A stretch of 64,000 nucleotides of DNA from Candidatus Poseidoniales archaeon (GTDB lineage Archaea; Thermoplasmatota; Poseidoniia; Poseidoniales; Thalassarchaeaceae). The position numbers and the translations under genes were made by a program. Positions within the stretch are counted from its first letter, which is position 1. Every line of letters starts with the position of its first letter. The stretch is from assembly GCA_028283505.1 (NCBI GenBank), contig JAPOFX010000007.1:1-64000 (forward strand). The letters are read 5' to 3'. This document shows positions 1 through 11,060 of this stretch, piece after piece. The notes beneath the pieces are model-generated. The model saw only the letters and a program-made list of their open reading frames with translations. It ran no database searches and was not told the DNA's origin.

Positions 1-3000
1 GGACTAACGTCCCCAAACTCTGATTTGATTAGAGCAATACTCGTAAACGGTGCCGAAGATATTGGAGAATTAGATGTCCCAAACCCGCAAGAAGGTTGGG
101 GACAACTAAACATCTCAAACAGTATTTTCCCCCAAAGCAACGGGATAAACCAAACGCTATTTTTGGATCAGGATAGAAATCTCCTACCCGGTCATAGTTT
201 CATCTATACCTTCGAAGTTTCCGGGAATAACGCACTTGATGCCACTCTGTCTTGGAACGACAGGGAAGGGTCCGCATCAGCAGACCAGAATACAAGTCGG
301 CTCGTAAACGATCTAGACTTAGTAGTAACCTCGCCTTCGGGAGAGCAGTTCAACGGCAACGACTTCGCAAGCGGTTTTAGTCAGTCAACTGGCAATATAG
401 ACATTTTGAACAATCTAGAGAGGGTCAGAATCGCATCTGCTGAATCAGGAATTTGGACAGTCAAGATAGGACATTCAGGAGGATTCTCCCAAGACTTCTC
501 ACTGGTTTTTTCTTCTAATGCAGTCGAATTGCAACAGGCCGACTTAACAGTAGTTCCCAATTCCATCTTCAGTTCGGAAACCAGTCCTCTAAAGGGGGAC
601 ACAATTTCTATGCAACTTTCCTGGATAAATCAGGCTGCAGCTCCAACTGGACAGTATTCAATATCTCTTGAAGATGTGACCGATGGAAACGAAATAGGGA
701 CATACTCGATGCCCTCATTACCGGGGGGGCAGATAGAGACCTTCTCTATTTACCACTCCTTCCAGTCGACCGGGACTCACTTGGTCAGACTAACCCTAGA
801 TTACCTTTCTCAAGTTGATGAATTGAACGACGAGACCATCGGGACGAATAACAACATCTTCGATCTAGAATTCAACGTTACAGAGATTGGTGTAAGAATC
901 ATACCCCTAATGGCCGATGGGTCTTATCCTACTGATTTCGTCGAGTCTCAGTCTGCTAGGAATAGGGACATCAACCCCAGCACTGAGAGCTGGGCAAACT
1001 TCCAGTTGGAGTTAGTTAACGAAGGAACTTCGGAAACCACCGTGGAACTTTCGATTTCTGCGGTCCAGGAAATAGGAGATTCAGGAATCATGTCGTCTCC
1101 TCAGGATGAGTGGTCCGAGACCCTTAGCGATTCAGGACCATGGGTTCTGTCTCCATCGGGAGAGTCTGGAGACAGTGTCCTAATTTCTCTTAATTTAACA
1201 GACGAAGATGCTGACGTAGAGAGTAGATTCGCACTTCCTGGCCATTTCGTGACTGACCTGATTCTATACGACAAGATGGCACCAACAATTTCGCATTCTG
1301 TTCGACTCTCTGTCGATATAGACCGGGTCGAGGGACTCTTCACTGTTCCTGCTGGGACAGAAGATCTAGGGGCTAGACCAAACGAATTCGCGCTTTTCAC
1401 ACTCTCAGTTAGGAACATAGGAAATGGCCCCACTGAATACGGAATTACCTGTGAAACAGAAGATAGATGGATTGTTCACGTAGGAAACAGCCAGGTTCCC
1501 GAAGTAACAATTGGTCCGCTCAGCAGGCTCCAATTCGTTCCTGTCCCGATTCGCGTAAAGGTCCCGCCAGCCTCTTCTGGTATCCTTGCAGGAGCTACAA
1601 ATCTAGTAACCTGCATCACAAGTTCGGTCAATGATCCAAATCTGCAAACTACGGAGACAGCCACAGTCGAAGTTCTAGAGAGCAGGGCATTCTCAACCCA
1701 GATTTCAGATATGGAAGGAAACGAATTAGGGCCCGTAGCCATAACTGAGTCTCGTGCAGTACAAAATGGAGACACAATTTCTACAATACTGACAATTTCC
1801 AACAGGGGAAATATTCCACTTAATTTCGAAGTAAGGGCACTATCATCTAGCAATACTTGGCCAATGCAGGTTTATCTGTACGACGAAGACCCTCCATTGG
1901 GAGAGGTCACAACAATAAAAACAGATATCGATCCGGGTTCAGAATCTAGAATAATTATCAGGACTATTGTCCCCCTGGCTTCAGTAAAAGGTGACAGAAA
2001 CACCGTGACTGTCAAGACCACTTTAGACGACAATATCGTCACTAATGCAACGGTCCTAGAAGTGAAAGAAATCACAACTCTGGAAATACAGGCTGAAGAA
2101 GGATTCTCAATATCTTTGGGTAGGGATGGGAATGCCAATATTTTCTTGCACAATTCTGGAAACGTACCACTGTTGATTGAGCTCACACTAGGAACTCTTC
2201 CTGAGGGTTGGTCCGGAGGATTCCTGACCGGAAGCACTTTCTCCATGGACATGAATCGGGACTCTGTAGTCAATATCGCACTACAGTTACCTAGCGGCAC
2301 CCCCTCAGGATCTCTATCGAATAAGGTTCCAGTAATAATACAGTCCACATCGCCCAGCCTCTCCACTGAAATAGTCACATTAGAACTGGATGTAACAGTC
2401 CTACCCTCAGTTTGGCTTGAAATTCAATCTGAGACCCCCAGCATTCAGGGAATTGCCGAGGGGGAGGAAACAACTCTGGTATTGGAAGTGCAAAACAAGG
2501 GTAACACCGAATCCCCGATATTAATCAATCATGAAGAACTCAGTGGTTGGACCGTAAAGTACCAATGGCCAGTAGAGGAGTTAGAACCAGGGGAAAATTA
2601 CGAAGTTACAGTCTCGATAACCCCCAGAAAATCAGCAGAGGACGGACTCACTCAATTGCGATTCTATGCCAACTCAACATCTCAGGACAGCATGGTAACT
2701 TTGACTAACTCGTCCTTTGTTTTTGATGTCAGCAAATCCAAATCCTCCAACCAAGGGGGCATATCTGGGTTGTTCGAAACTTTAGGCCTACCAGCTTGGA
2801 CTCTAGCAGTACTGTTCGTGGTTGCATTGGGCGCGCTAATCTCACTTGGGATTAGGGCCAGACAGGAATTCTCCCCAGTTGATTCGGATGAAGAACTGAT
2901 TCCTCGAGGATCAGCCCTCCAGGCAGGGACAAAGGAAGAAAGAAGAGCGGCTGCTCTCGACACCTACACAACAGGGGACGTAGTTACCGGGGGGGTCTCG

Positions 3001-3165
3001 GAGTCAGAGATCAATGAAACGCTTCAGGCAACTGTCCCCACTCTCCCCACTCACCAAGTTCCCGAAGGAGCGATGCCGCTACCAATCACCGGACTTCCAG
3101 ATGGGTGGTCAATGGAGCAATGGGTAGCATATGGGCATCTTTGGTGGGAACAGAACGGTCCCTGA
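1..3165 (+). CDS. Subtilase (S8) family protein, C-terminal part, membrane anchored
   Basis: The frame is open to the window edge, so the 5' end is missing. A TTG at 25 could be read as a start, but upstream codons continue in frame. The first residues (LIRAILVNGAEDIG, then GWGQLNI) match the last helix of subtilisin-like catalytic domains. A P-domain-like segment with RLVNDLDLVVTSPSG follows. The next roughly 750 residues are beta-rich and resemble CARDB/NEW3-type repeats seen in archaeal surface proteins. One transmembrane helix lies near 2780-2860, followed by a short acidic cytoplasmic tail ending in a Trp/Tyr-rich motif (GWSMEQWVAYGHLWWEQ). The catalytic triad lies outside the window, so activity cannot be judged. 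The likely role is an exported protease or adhesin anchored at its C-terminus. Confidence 0.8.
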   Translation, partial: GLTSPNSDLIRAILVNGAEDIGELDVPNPQEGWGQLNISNSIFPQSNGINQTLFLDQDRNLLPGHSFIYTFEVSGNNALDATLSWNDREGSASADQNTSRLVNDLDLVVTSPSGEQFNGNDFASGFSQSTGNIDILNNLERVRIASAESGIWTVKIGHSGGFSQDFSLVFSSNAVELQQADLTVVPNSIFSSETSPLKGDTISMQLSWINQAAAPTGQYSISLEDVTDGNEIGTYSMPSLPGGQIETFSIYHSFQSTGTHLVRLTLDYLSQVDELNDETIGTNNNIFDLEFNVTEIGVRIIPLMADGSYPTDFVESQSARNRDINPSTESWANFQLELVNEGTSETTVELSISAVQEIGDSGIMSSPQDEWSETLSDSGPWVLSPSGESGDSVLISLNLTDEDADVESRFALPGHFVTDLILYDKMAPTISHSVRLSVDIDRVEGLFTVPAGTEDLGARPNEFALFTLSVRNIGNGPTEYGITCETEDRWIVHVGNSQVPEVTIGPLSRLQFVPVPIRVKVPPASSGILAGATNLVTCITSSVNDPNLQTTETATVEVLESRAFSTQISDMEGNELGPVAITESRAVQNGDTISTILTISNRGNIPLNFEVRALSSSNTWPMQVYLYDEDPPLGEVTTIKTDIDPGSESRIIIRTIVPLASVKGDRNTVTVKTTLDDNIVTNATVLEVKEITTLEIQAEEGFSISLGRDGNANIFLHNSGNVPLLIELTLGTLPEGWSGGFLTGSTFSMDMNRDSVVNIALQLPSGTPSGSLSNKVPVIIQSTSPSLSTEIVTLELDVTVLPSVWLEIQSETPSIQGIAEGEETTLVLEVQNKGNTESPILINHEELSGWTVKYQWPVEELEPGENYEVTVSITPRKSAEDGLTQLRFYANSTSQDSMVTLTNSSFVFDVSKSKSSNQGGISGLFETLGLPAWTLAVLFVVALGALISLGIRARQEFSPVDSDEELIPRGSALQAGTKEERRAAALDTYTTGDVVTGGVSESEINETLQATVPTLPTHQVPEGAMPLPITGLPDGWSMEQWVAYGHLWWEQNGP

Positions 3166-3204
3166 GCCGGTTCATTTTTCTGTAACTTCTCGCGCCGTAA
3201 ATTC

Positions 3205-3828
3205 ATGACAGGATCAATAGTATTGTTTGGACCTCCCGGAGCGGGCAAGGGGACTCAGGCAGATAAGATCGTACAACTGACGGGCAAGCCTCAGGTTTCA
3301 ACCGGGGATATGCTTAGATTGGCCCTATCCAAGGAGACGGAACTAGGTTTAGAGGCCAAGAAATATATGGAGGCAGGACAACTAGTTCCAGATAATGTGA
3401 TTATCGGACTGATTAAAGACAGAATGCATGAATCTGACGCCAGGAATGGGGTCTTATTCGATGGGTTTCCGCGGACAATTCCTCAAGCAGAGGCCCTTGA
3501 ATCGATTACTGAGGTATCGACCGTCATCTCCATAGAGGTTCCAGATGAAGACATAGTAAACAGGATTGTAGGCAGGAGGATGGACCCTGAAAACGGTGAA
3601 ATCTACCATATCACTTTCAAACCCCCTCCTACTGAAGTCGCACACCGTCTTGTCCAGAGGAAGGACGACAACGAGGAAACAGTGAGGATGCGGCTATCAT
3701 CCTACCACGAACAAACAAAGCCACTTGGCGATTGGTACATGGAAAAAGGAATACTACACGCCGTAGAAGGGACTGGATCAATCGAAGAAGTGGCACGATC
3801 CATTTCCAAGATATTGACTTTCCTTTGA
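3205..3828 (+). CDS. adk: Adenylate kinase
   Basis: This 207-residue protein interconverts ATP+AMP and 2 ADP in the cytoplasm. The P-loop GPPGAGKGT is at residues 9-17, the AMP-binding STGDML segment follows near residue 32, and FDGFPRT sits near residue 87. The GRRMDPENG segment begins a long LID that lacks the four-cysteine zinc site. The length and motifs match the bacterial/eukaryotic adenylate kinase family, not the short archaeal AdkA family. It is 39 bases after the subtilase and 10 bases before rnp4, and likely heads an adk-rnp4-yhbY transcript. Confidence 0.95.
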   Translation: MTGSIVLFGPPGAGKGTQADKIVQLTGKPQVSTGDMLRLALSKETELGLEAKKYMEAGQLVPDNVIIGLIKDRMHESDARNGVLFDGFPRTIPQAEALESITEVSTVISIEVPDEDIVNRIVGRRMDPENGEIYHITFKPPPTEVAHRLVQRKDDNEETVRMRLSSYHEQTKPLGDWYMEKGILHAVEGTGSIEEVARSISKILTFL

Positions 3829-3838
3829 GGTCGAAAAA

Positions 3839-4168
3839 ATGGCCAGACGGAGTCGAAGAATTAGGCCCAATAAAAGTGAACAAGCCAAGGAATCCGTGGA
3901 TTTCCTAGAGAAAATATTCGAACGATCTCTACCTAACGATTCGCAAACCTCCGATACGGCCGCTAAGCACATACTGGCTATCGGGAAGAAACACGGAAAA
4001 AGACCAAGAAGTAGCATAAAAAAGAAGATTTGCCGGTCTTGTAAGAAATCTCTATTGCCAGGACAAACATCTAGGATTAGAGTGACATCAAAAGTTATTT
4101 TCAAAACATGCCTTAGGTGTGGGCGAGTGAATCGCGAGATTCTGAGTGTCAATGGTGATAAACAATGA
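3839..4168 (+). CDS. rnp4: RNase P protein component 4 (Rpp21/Rpr2 family)
   Basis: This 109-residue, very basic protein would be a subunit of the archaeal RNase P holoenzyme that trims the 5' leader of pre-tRNA. The N-terminal half is helical, and the C-terminal half carries the zinc ribbon CRSCKKSLLPG ... CLRCGR, the four cysteines typical of Rpp21. A GAGGT Shine-Dalgarno-like sequence lies 8 bases before the ATG. The stop overlaps the next start by ATGA, which suggests coupled translation. Another RNase P subunit, Pop5, is encoded at 23487. Confidence 0.88.
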   Translation: MARRSRRIRPNKSEQAKESVDFLEKIFERSLPNDSQTSDTAAKHILAIGKKHGKRPRSSIKKKICRSCKKSLLPGQTSRIRVTSKVIFKTCLRCGRVNREILSVNGDKQ

Positions 4169-4446
4169 AGAAACAACCCTTGTCAAATCTGCTTAAATTG
4201 GCCAAAAGCGAGTCGTTGCGAGTCTCCATTAGAATCGGAAAAGATGGAGTTAATACCAGTTTGATTTCTGAATTAGAGAACCAACTGGAAAAAAGGACCG
4301 TTGTCAAGCTCAAGATAAACAAAGGAATGGCACCGAATAAGGAGGATAGAAACCAGATTTTCACCAGAATAGCGGATGAATCCAACTCTTCTGTGATATT
4401 TCAGAGAGGCAATGTTGCAGTCTTTTGTAAGGCCGGTGGCCAGTAG
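4165..4446 (+). CDS. YhbY-type (CRM domain) RNA-binding protein
   Basis: This 93-residue protein is essentially one CRM domain. It has the family's GKDGV loop (GxxG-type) near residue 27, a central KLKINKG strand, and a C-terminal hydrophobic strand (SSVIFQRGNVAVF). CRM proteins bind rRNA or pre-ribosomes. Placement directly after rnp4, with a 4-base overlap, fits RNA processing or ribosome assembly. The exact target is not known. Confidence 0.85.
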   Translation: MKKQPLSNLLKLAKSESLRVSIRIGKDGVNTSLISELENQLEKRTVVKLKINKGMAPNKEDRNQIFTRIADESNSSVIFQRGNVAVFCKAGGQ

Positions 4447-4478
4447 CGTTCATATCCTCGATATCAGAGGGGTGTTCA

Positions 4479-6086
4479 ATGAACATCTTCAGTATAGCGA
4501 GAAGTCGCATTACTTCGGCGACCTATGCCATAATTTTGCTAATCATTTTCTTACCAACTGTGATGGCTGCATCCACTAGCTCTGGAATATGGGAGCCGCC
4601 AGAGATGCCCAGCTGGGCAGTGCCTGCATCTTTCGCTATTCTAATCGCGGTCTACACACTGATTATTTTCGAGGTGGTCCACAGAGCCCTTGCTGCCGCT
4701 CTGGGGGGGATAGCGGCTGTTGTAGCCCTACACGTCGTTGGTGATGGGCCCGACCTCGGAACTATTGTTACTTGGATCGATGAGGAAACAATCGGATTGT
4801 TGATCGGTATGATGGTAATAGTCGACATACTGGGGAAAACAGGGGTTTTCGAGTGGGCTGCCGTGCAAGCTTACGCTCTTAGTGGAGGTTCCATATGGCG
4901 TCTTTCTGTCATACTGTGTACTATAACGGCTGTGTTTTCGGCCTTCCTGGACAACGTTACGACGATTCTTCTCATCGTTCCGGTTACCATACAGATTGCC
5001 AAGGTCCTGGACTTAGAACCCGTGCCACTCATTATCGCGGAAGTGATGTTTTCGAACATTGGAGGAGCTGCAACACAAATCGGGGATCCTCCAAACATCA
5101 TAATCGGCGCCCAACTATCTACACAGGCCCTTTCTGGGACCGGCTTAGCAAATCAGGGCATCACGTTCCTTGATTTTATCGTCCATGTTGGACCAGCTGT
5201 GGTAATCGCGATGGCTCCTTCCTTCTGGTTGCTATCTAAGTTGGAGTCCGATGGATTATCTGGTGAGAAACATAGGAACGTGGACCTACTGAGGCTCAGG
5301 TACGGAATAAAAGATGAAAAATTGCTAAAGAAATCAGGTGCGATCTTGGCATTAGTCATCATAGCATTCTTCGCGCACTCCGCATTCCATCACCCATTAC
5401 TTACAGTCGCTACAATAGCCTTGGGAGGTGCGGTTCTGATGCTTCTGGTAACCTCGCCGCACCATGTAGAGGAACAATTAGATGGAGTCGAATGGACAAC
5501 AATAATTTTCTTTGCTGGATTATTTATCATGATCCACGGTCTTGAGAACATGGGGATGATCGACACTATAGCAGACGGAATCTCAGATACCATAAAGGGA
5601 GCCTCAGAGGAAAATAGACTTTTGATTTCTGTACTTCTGTTACTATGGGTGTCCGCCATCGCTTCTGCTTTTATTGATAACATACCGTATACGGCTACTA
5701 TGGTTCCTGTGGTCATCAAGCTAGCAGAAGATCCAGAATTAGGCCTGCAACTGGGGCCTCTTGCATGGGCATTGGCATTAGGGGCCTGCTTGGGTGGAAA
5801 CGGCACCATAATCGGGGCTTCTGCAAACGTTGTTGCTGCCGGGCTTGCGGAGGAGTCTGGTCATGACATATCTTTCAATAGATTCTTCAAAACAGGTTAT
5901 CCAATAATGCTCCTGAGTGTAGCACTGGCGACAGTTTACAGCGTCGTCAGGTACGCAATTCAATGGGATAATGGGCTCATTCCGGCGACTATCATTGGAG
6001 CGATGATGTTGGCATCTTTATCCCTAACTCCAATGATATACGGGCCACCGCCAAGAGAGTCCAAGATTGATTATGAGTTGGAGTGA
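4479..6086 (+). CDS. Ion transporter of the ArsB/NhaD/SLC13 superfamily
   Basis: This 535-residue polytopic membrane protein has about 12 hydrophobic segments. An N-terminal hydrophobic segment could be a signal peptide or first helix. The duplicated IT-superfamily architecture shows in two related hairpins: AFLDNVTTILL near residue 158 with GDPPNIIIG near 203, and SAFIDNIPYTATM near 393 with GGNGTIIGASAN near 435. Family members carry arsenite, sodium/proton, citrate or sulfate. The NPPNI/GxGTxIGA pattern is common in the NhaD and P-protein branches, but the substrate cannot be assigned. There is no arsenic resistance gene nearby. Confidence 0.8.
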   Translation: MNIFSIARSRITSATYAIILLIIFLPTVMAASTSSGIWEPPEMPSWAVPASFAILIAVYTLIIFEVVHRALAAALGGIAAVVALHVVGDGPDLGTIVTWIDEETIGLLIGMMVIVDILGKTGVFEWAAVQAYALSGGSIWRLSVILCTITAVFSAFLDNVTTILLIVPVTIQIAKVLDLEPVPLIIAEVMFSNIGGAATQIGDPPNIIIGAQLSTQALSGTGLANQGITFLDFIVHVGPAVVIAMAPSFWLLSKLESDGLSGEKHRNVDLLRLRYGIKDEKLLKKSGAILALVIIAFFAHSAFHHPLLTVATIALGGAVLMLLVTSPHHVEEQLDGVEWTTIIFFAGLFIMIHGLENMGMIDTIADGISDTIKGASEENRLLISVLLLLWVSAIASAFIDNIPYTATMVPVVIKLAEDPELGLQLGPLAWALALGACLGGNGTIIGASANVVAAGLAEESGHDISFNRFFKTGYPIMLLSVALATVYSVVRYAIQWDNGLIPATIIGAMMLASLSLTPMIYGPPPRESKIDYELE

Positions 6087-6090
6087 GTAG

Positions 6091-6309
6091 ATGGGAGATC
6101 AAGTAACCATTACATGCGATGTTTGTGGGATAGAACTTCCTCAAATCGGAATATGCCATGTTTGCGGCCATAATCAAAAAACCACTGAAAATCAAGAAGA
6201 TGACATCAGATACGAAGAGTTTGACTTGCCATATGGCATTGAGTTCGCTCCTCCCGCACTTGAAGAAATACGCATACCATATGGAATAAATCATGCCCCA
6301 CAACTCTAA
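6091..6309 (+). CDS. Small zinc-ribbon protein with two PYGI repeats
   Basis: This 72-residue protein is not recognised. It starts 4 bases after the transporter stop. The N-terminus holds CDVCGIELPQIGICHVCG, a C-x2-C-x10-C-x2-C zinc-ribbon pattern. The C-terminal half contains two short repeats, DLPYGIEFAPP and RIPYGINHAP, about 17 residues apart. The repeats resemble short binding motifs rather than a folded domain. Function is unknown; the gene may be a partner of the transporter. Confidence 0.65.
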   Translation: MGDQVTITCDVCGIELPQIGICHVCGHNQKTTENQEDDIRYEEFDLPYGIEFAPPALEEIRIPYGINHAPQL

Positions 6310-6540
6310 AATTCCGTTAGTTTGTACTGTTGTTCTGCTATATCCGATGTGGCTAGTCTCCCGTCTTCTTCAAATACCATAGGTTGGTCGCAAGCCTGCT
6401 TTGTGCGCTCTGATAGATTGCCTATCAGGGTAAGTGGTTGAGGCTGCTGCGCCCTGCGGGGAGACGTAGTGGCCCGAGAAACCAGAATTGATATGCCTGG
6501 ACACCAGAGGCCTCACATTAGTGAGTACAATAAGAAATAA
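6310..6540 (+). other. Leader region of the 23S rRNA gene with strong hairpins
   Basis: No open frame fits this stretch and there is no 16S rRNA. A 7-bp hairpin pairs 6410-6416 with 6422-6428. A longer hairpin pairs 6442-6451 with 6465-6474 (10 pairs including G-U), has an inner CCC/GGG tip, and is flanked by GGTT (6436-6439) pairing with AACC (6480-6483). It may be the transcribed leader of the 23S precursor or a separate small RNA. A TATATCC element near 6350 could be promoter-related, but this is weak. Confidence 0.45.
6505..6517 (+). other. 5' strand of the 23S processing stem
   Basis: CAGAGGCC at 6505-6512 is exactly complementary to GGCCTCTG at 9452-9459 beyond the 3' end of 23S. After a U-G pair and one bulged base at 9450, CACA (6514-6517) pairs with TGTG (9446-9449). 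Archaeal pre-23S RNA is normally excised through such a flanking helix by the bulge-helix-bulge splicing endonuclease. Confidence 0.55.
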
Positions 6541-9425
<2,885 letters not shown>

Positions 9426-9445
9426 AGAATTCACATATTGAGCCC

Positions 9446-9459
9446 TGTGTGGGCCTCTG
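9446..9459 (+). other. 3' strand of the 23S processing stem
   Basis: TGTG (9446-9449) and GGCCTCTG (9452-9459) pair with 6505-6517 upstream of 23S. The single bulged base between them is consistent with an archaeal bulge-helix-bulge precursor structure. It lies 20 to 35 bases past the mature 3' end and before the 5S gene. Confidence 0.55.
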
Positions 9460-9501
9460 TTCAATCAAGCATATCAATTCACACATTCGAAAGAAAGTTG
9501 A

Positions 9502-9618
9502 GCACGACCAAAGCGGAGGGGTAATACCCGGTCCCATATCGAACCCGGAAGTCAAGACCTCCTGCGTCGACTCCTGTACTGTGGTGCGAGAGCCCACGGG
9601 AACGATCGTCGTTGTGCC
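9502..9618 (+). rRNA. 5S ribosomal RNA
   Basis: About 117 bases match archaeal 5S rRNA. GCACGAC at 9502-9508 pairs with GTTGTGC at 9611-9617 to form helix I, with one G-U pair. The internal segments GGTCCCATATCGAACCCGGAAG and the GCGAGAGCC arm are typical of loop B/C and loop E. It lies about 75 bases after 23S and is followed directly by a T-run, so 23S and 5S probably form one transcription unit. Confidence 0.93.
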
Positions 9619-9628
9619 TTCTTTTTTT
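9619..9628 (+). terminator. Poly-T terminator after 5S rRNA
   Basis: The 5S gene is followed by TTCTTTTTTT. Archaeal RNA polymerase terminates intrinsically at such T-runs. The position right after the mature 5S end fits the end of the 23S-5S transcript. Confidence 0.6.
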
Positions 9629-9629
9629 C

Positions 9630-9649
9630 GAACATCGCTCGCGATGTTC
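9630..9649. repeat. Perfect 8-bp inverted repeat after the rRNA terminator
   Basis: GAACATCG (9630-9637) and CGATGTTC (9642-9649) form a perfect palindrome with a 4-base CTCG spacer. It lies between the T-run ending the 5S unit and the aIF6 promoter region. It could be a backup terminator hairpin, an operator, or part of a 3' trailer. Confidence 0.5.
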
Positions 9650-9660
9650 AAATCCCCGCA

Positions 9661-9673
9661 CAAATAATTATTC
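9661..9673 (+). promoter_or_regulatory. Possible TATA element for aIF6
   Basis: The AT-rich block CAAATAATTATT lies 40 to 50 bases before the aIF6 ATG, in an otherwise GC-balanced spacer. The spacing is compatible with an archaeal TATA box and a short leader. Only the composition and position support it. Confidence 0.3.
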
Positions 9674-9711
9674 GAATACGACCCCAAGAGGGAGAAAAAA
9701 GGGGAAGCAGT

Positions 9712-10380
9712 ATGGGAATTTCTTCTGGCGACATCTTGGGACACAGTCAAGTAGGCGTCTATTTGTCAGTTATTGGCGACGTTCTTTTCCTGCCAAAGTC
9801 ATTGGACAGTCAAGCCATAGAAGAAATTCAAACGGCATTCGAAATCGAAACCCACCCATTCATGGTTGGGGGCTCGTCTTTGATTGGTAGTTTGCTAAAA
9901 GGAAATAGTAAAGGAATTGCAGTTGCAGATATTGCAACCGAAGAAGATCTGGATGAATTAACTAGTTTCGGTGACGTGGTAGTCATGCAAAGTGGTGTGA
10001 ATGCAGCAGGAAACCTTGTTGAATGCAATGAAATAGGTGCAGTAGTTAGTCCAGTAGTCCCTTCTGGAGCTGATGGTGTGGACATGATAGGGGAAGTGCT
10101 TAGGGTAAAGGCAGTCAGAACCAAGGTTGCAGGGCATGATACAGTCGGGAGTATGTTAGTAGCAAATTCAAATGGCGCCCTTGCTCATCCAGATATTACT
10201 TCTGATGAAGCAAAAATCATAGAAGGTGCTTTGGGAGTTCCATTGATGGTAGGAACAGTGAGCTTCGGCTCACCCTTCGTCGGCTCAGGTTGTGCTGCCA
10301 GCGATTCACACGCAATGGTAGGTACCGGGTCAACCGGGCCAGAGATGAATAGAATTGAGGACGCATTAGGCCTGATATAG
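9712..10380 (+). CDS. eif6: Translation initiation factor aIF6
   Basis: This 222-residue protein belongs to the eIF6 anti-association factors, which bind the 50S subunit and block joining with 30S. The family's fivefold pseudo-symmetric repeats are visible as recurring blocks with DDL/G and SPxVP-like segments (AVVSPVVPSGA). The signature GSMLVANSNGALAHPD is near residue 145, and a late VGTVSFGSPFVGSGCAAS block follows. Length matches archaeal members. It is placed directly after the 23S-5S genes, consistent with a ribosome role, and has its own AT-rich upstream element. Confidence 0.95.
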   Translation: MGISSGDILGHSQVGVYLSVIGDVLFLPKSLDSQAIEEIQTAFEIETHPFMVGGSSLIGSLLKGNSKGIAVADIATEEDLDELTSFGDVVVMQSGVNAAGNLVECNEIGAVVSPVVPSGADGVDMIGEVLRVKAVRTKVAGHDTVGSMLVANSNGALAHPDITSDEAKIIEGALGVPLMVGTVSFGSPFVGSGCAASDSHAMVGTGSTGPEMNRIEDALGLI

Positions 10381-10382
10381 CC

Positions 10383-10613
10383 TCAAATAGCGGTAGGGGC
10401 CACATGGTCGTCCCCCTTTCCATCAGATTCTCTGACTCTATTCCACACCGACTTCATCAATTCGTCATGATGCTTTTCACAGTATCCAAACCTCTTGTAA
10501 GCTTCCCTGAAGGAGTATGCTTTGTTGCCTGTGCTCACTAGGAACCCATCTGGCGATAATCTACTTATGATGAAGCTCCCTTCAGCACACCCAGGATAAT
10601 CACATTCAGGCAT
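10383..10613 (-). CDS. Small cysteine/histidine-rich hypothetical protein
   Basis: This 76-residue protein is not recognised. It has CDYPGC at the N-terminus and YCEKHH near residue 44. These could form one zinc site, as in small treble-clef or HNH-like folds, but no nuclease residues are evident. It is the last gene of the minus-strand carboxylase set, 35 bases after the biotin carrier gene. It converges with aIF6, leaving a 2-base gap. Confidence 0.55.
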   Translation of the reverse strand: MPECDYPGCAEGSFIISRLSPDGFLVSTGNKAYSFREAYKRFGYCEKHHDELMKSVWNRVRESDGKGDDHVAPTAI

Positions 10614-10648
10614 AACAACCCCTGAGGGTTTCTATTATTGAAATCTCT

Positions 10649-11056
10649 CTAAGACTCCTCAATTTTCTGAGGTTCGATTACCAATAAAGGAGAGTTTGCT
10701 TCTATGCTATCACCCGGCTCGCAACTTATTTGTGTTACCATACCAGATATGGGTGCCTGAATTTCATTTTGCATCTTCATTGCCTCTAAGATCAATACCA
10801 CTTCCCCCTCTGAAACAAAATTTCCATTTTCAACAGAAATAGATACTATTTTTCCTGGGATTGGGGACGAGACAACTCCTGACTTAACCGATTTTCTTGA
10901 TGCCTTGCGCTTCCTTGGATTTTTAGGTGCACCAGCACCATCAGTTTTGACTGAGAACTCATGCCCATCAACAATTACTCTCCAGACATCCCCATCATTT
11001 GTTAGATGCACTTCAAACTCCTCTTCATCAACGATTACTCTCCTCTTGGTTGTCAT
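10649..11056 (-). CDS. Biotin carboxyl carrier protein of an acyl-CoA carboxylase
   Basis: This 135-residue protein has a short N-terminal strand-rich region, a basic linker (residues 45-57), and a C-terminal biotinyl domain. The biotinylation motif EAMKMQ places the modified lysine at residue 94, and the distal GDSIEANSPLLVIE hairpin is present. It carries carboxybiotin between a biotin carboxylase, not in this window, and the carboxyltransferase encoded upstream at 11265-12818. A biotin ligase domain is encoded at 23767-25125. Confidence 0.92.
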   Translation of the reverse strand: MTTKRRVIVDEEEFEVHLTNDGDVWRVIVDGHEFSVKTDGAGAPKNPRKRKASRKSVKSGVVSSPIPGKIVSISVENGNFVSEGEVVLILEAMKMQNEIQAPISGMVTQISCEPGDSIEANSPLLVIEPQKIEES

Positions 11057-11060
11057 TTAA

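Noticed and set aside
1872-2378. 168-codon minus-strand frame
   Set aside because: It is antisense to the subtilase-type protein; shadow of beta-repeat codons.
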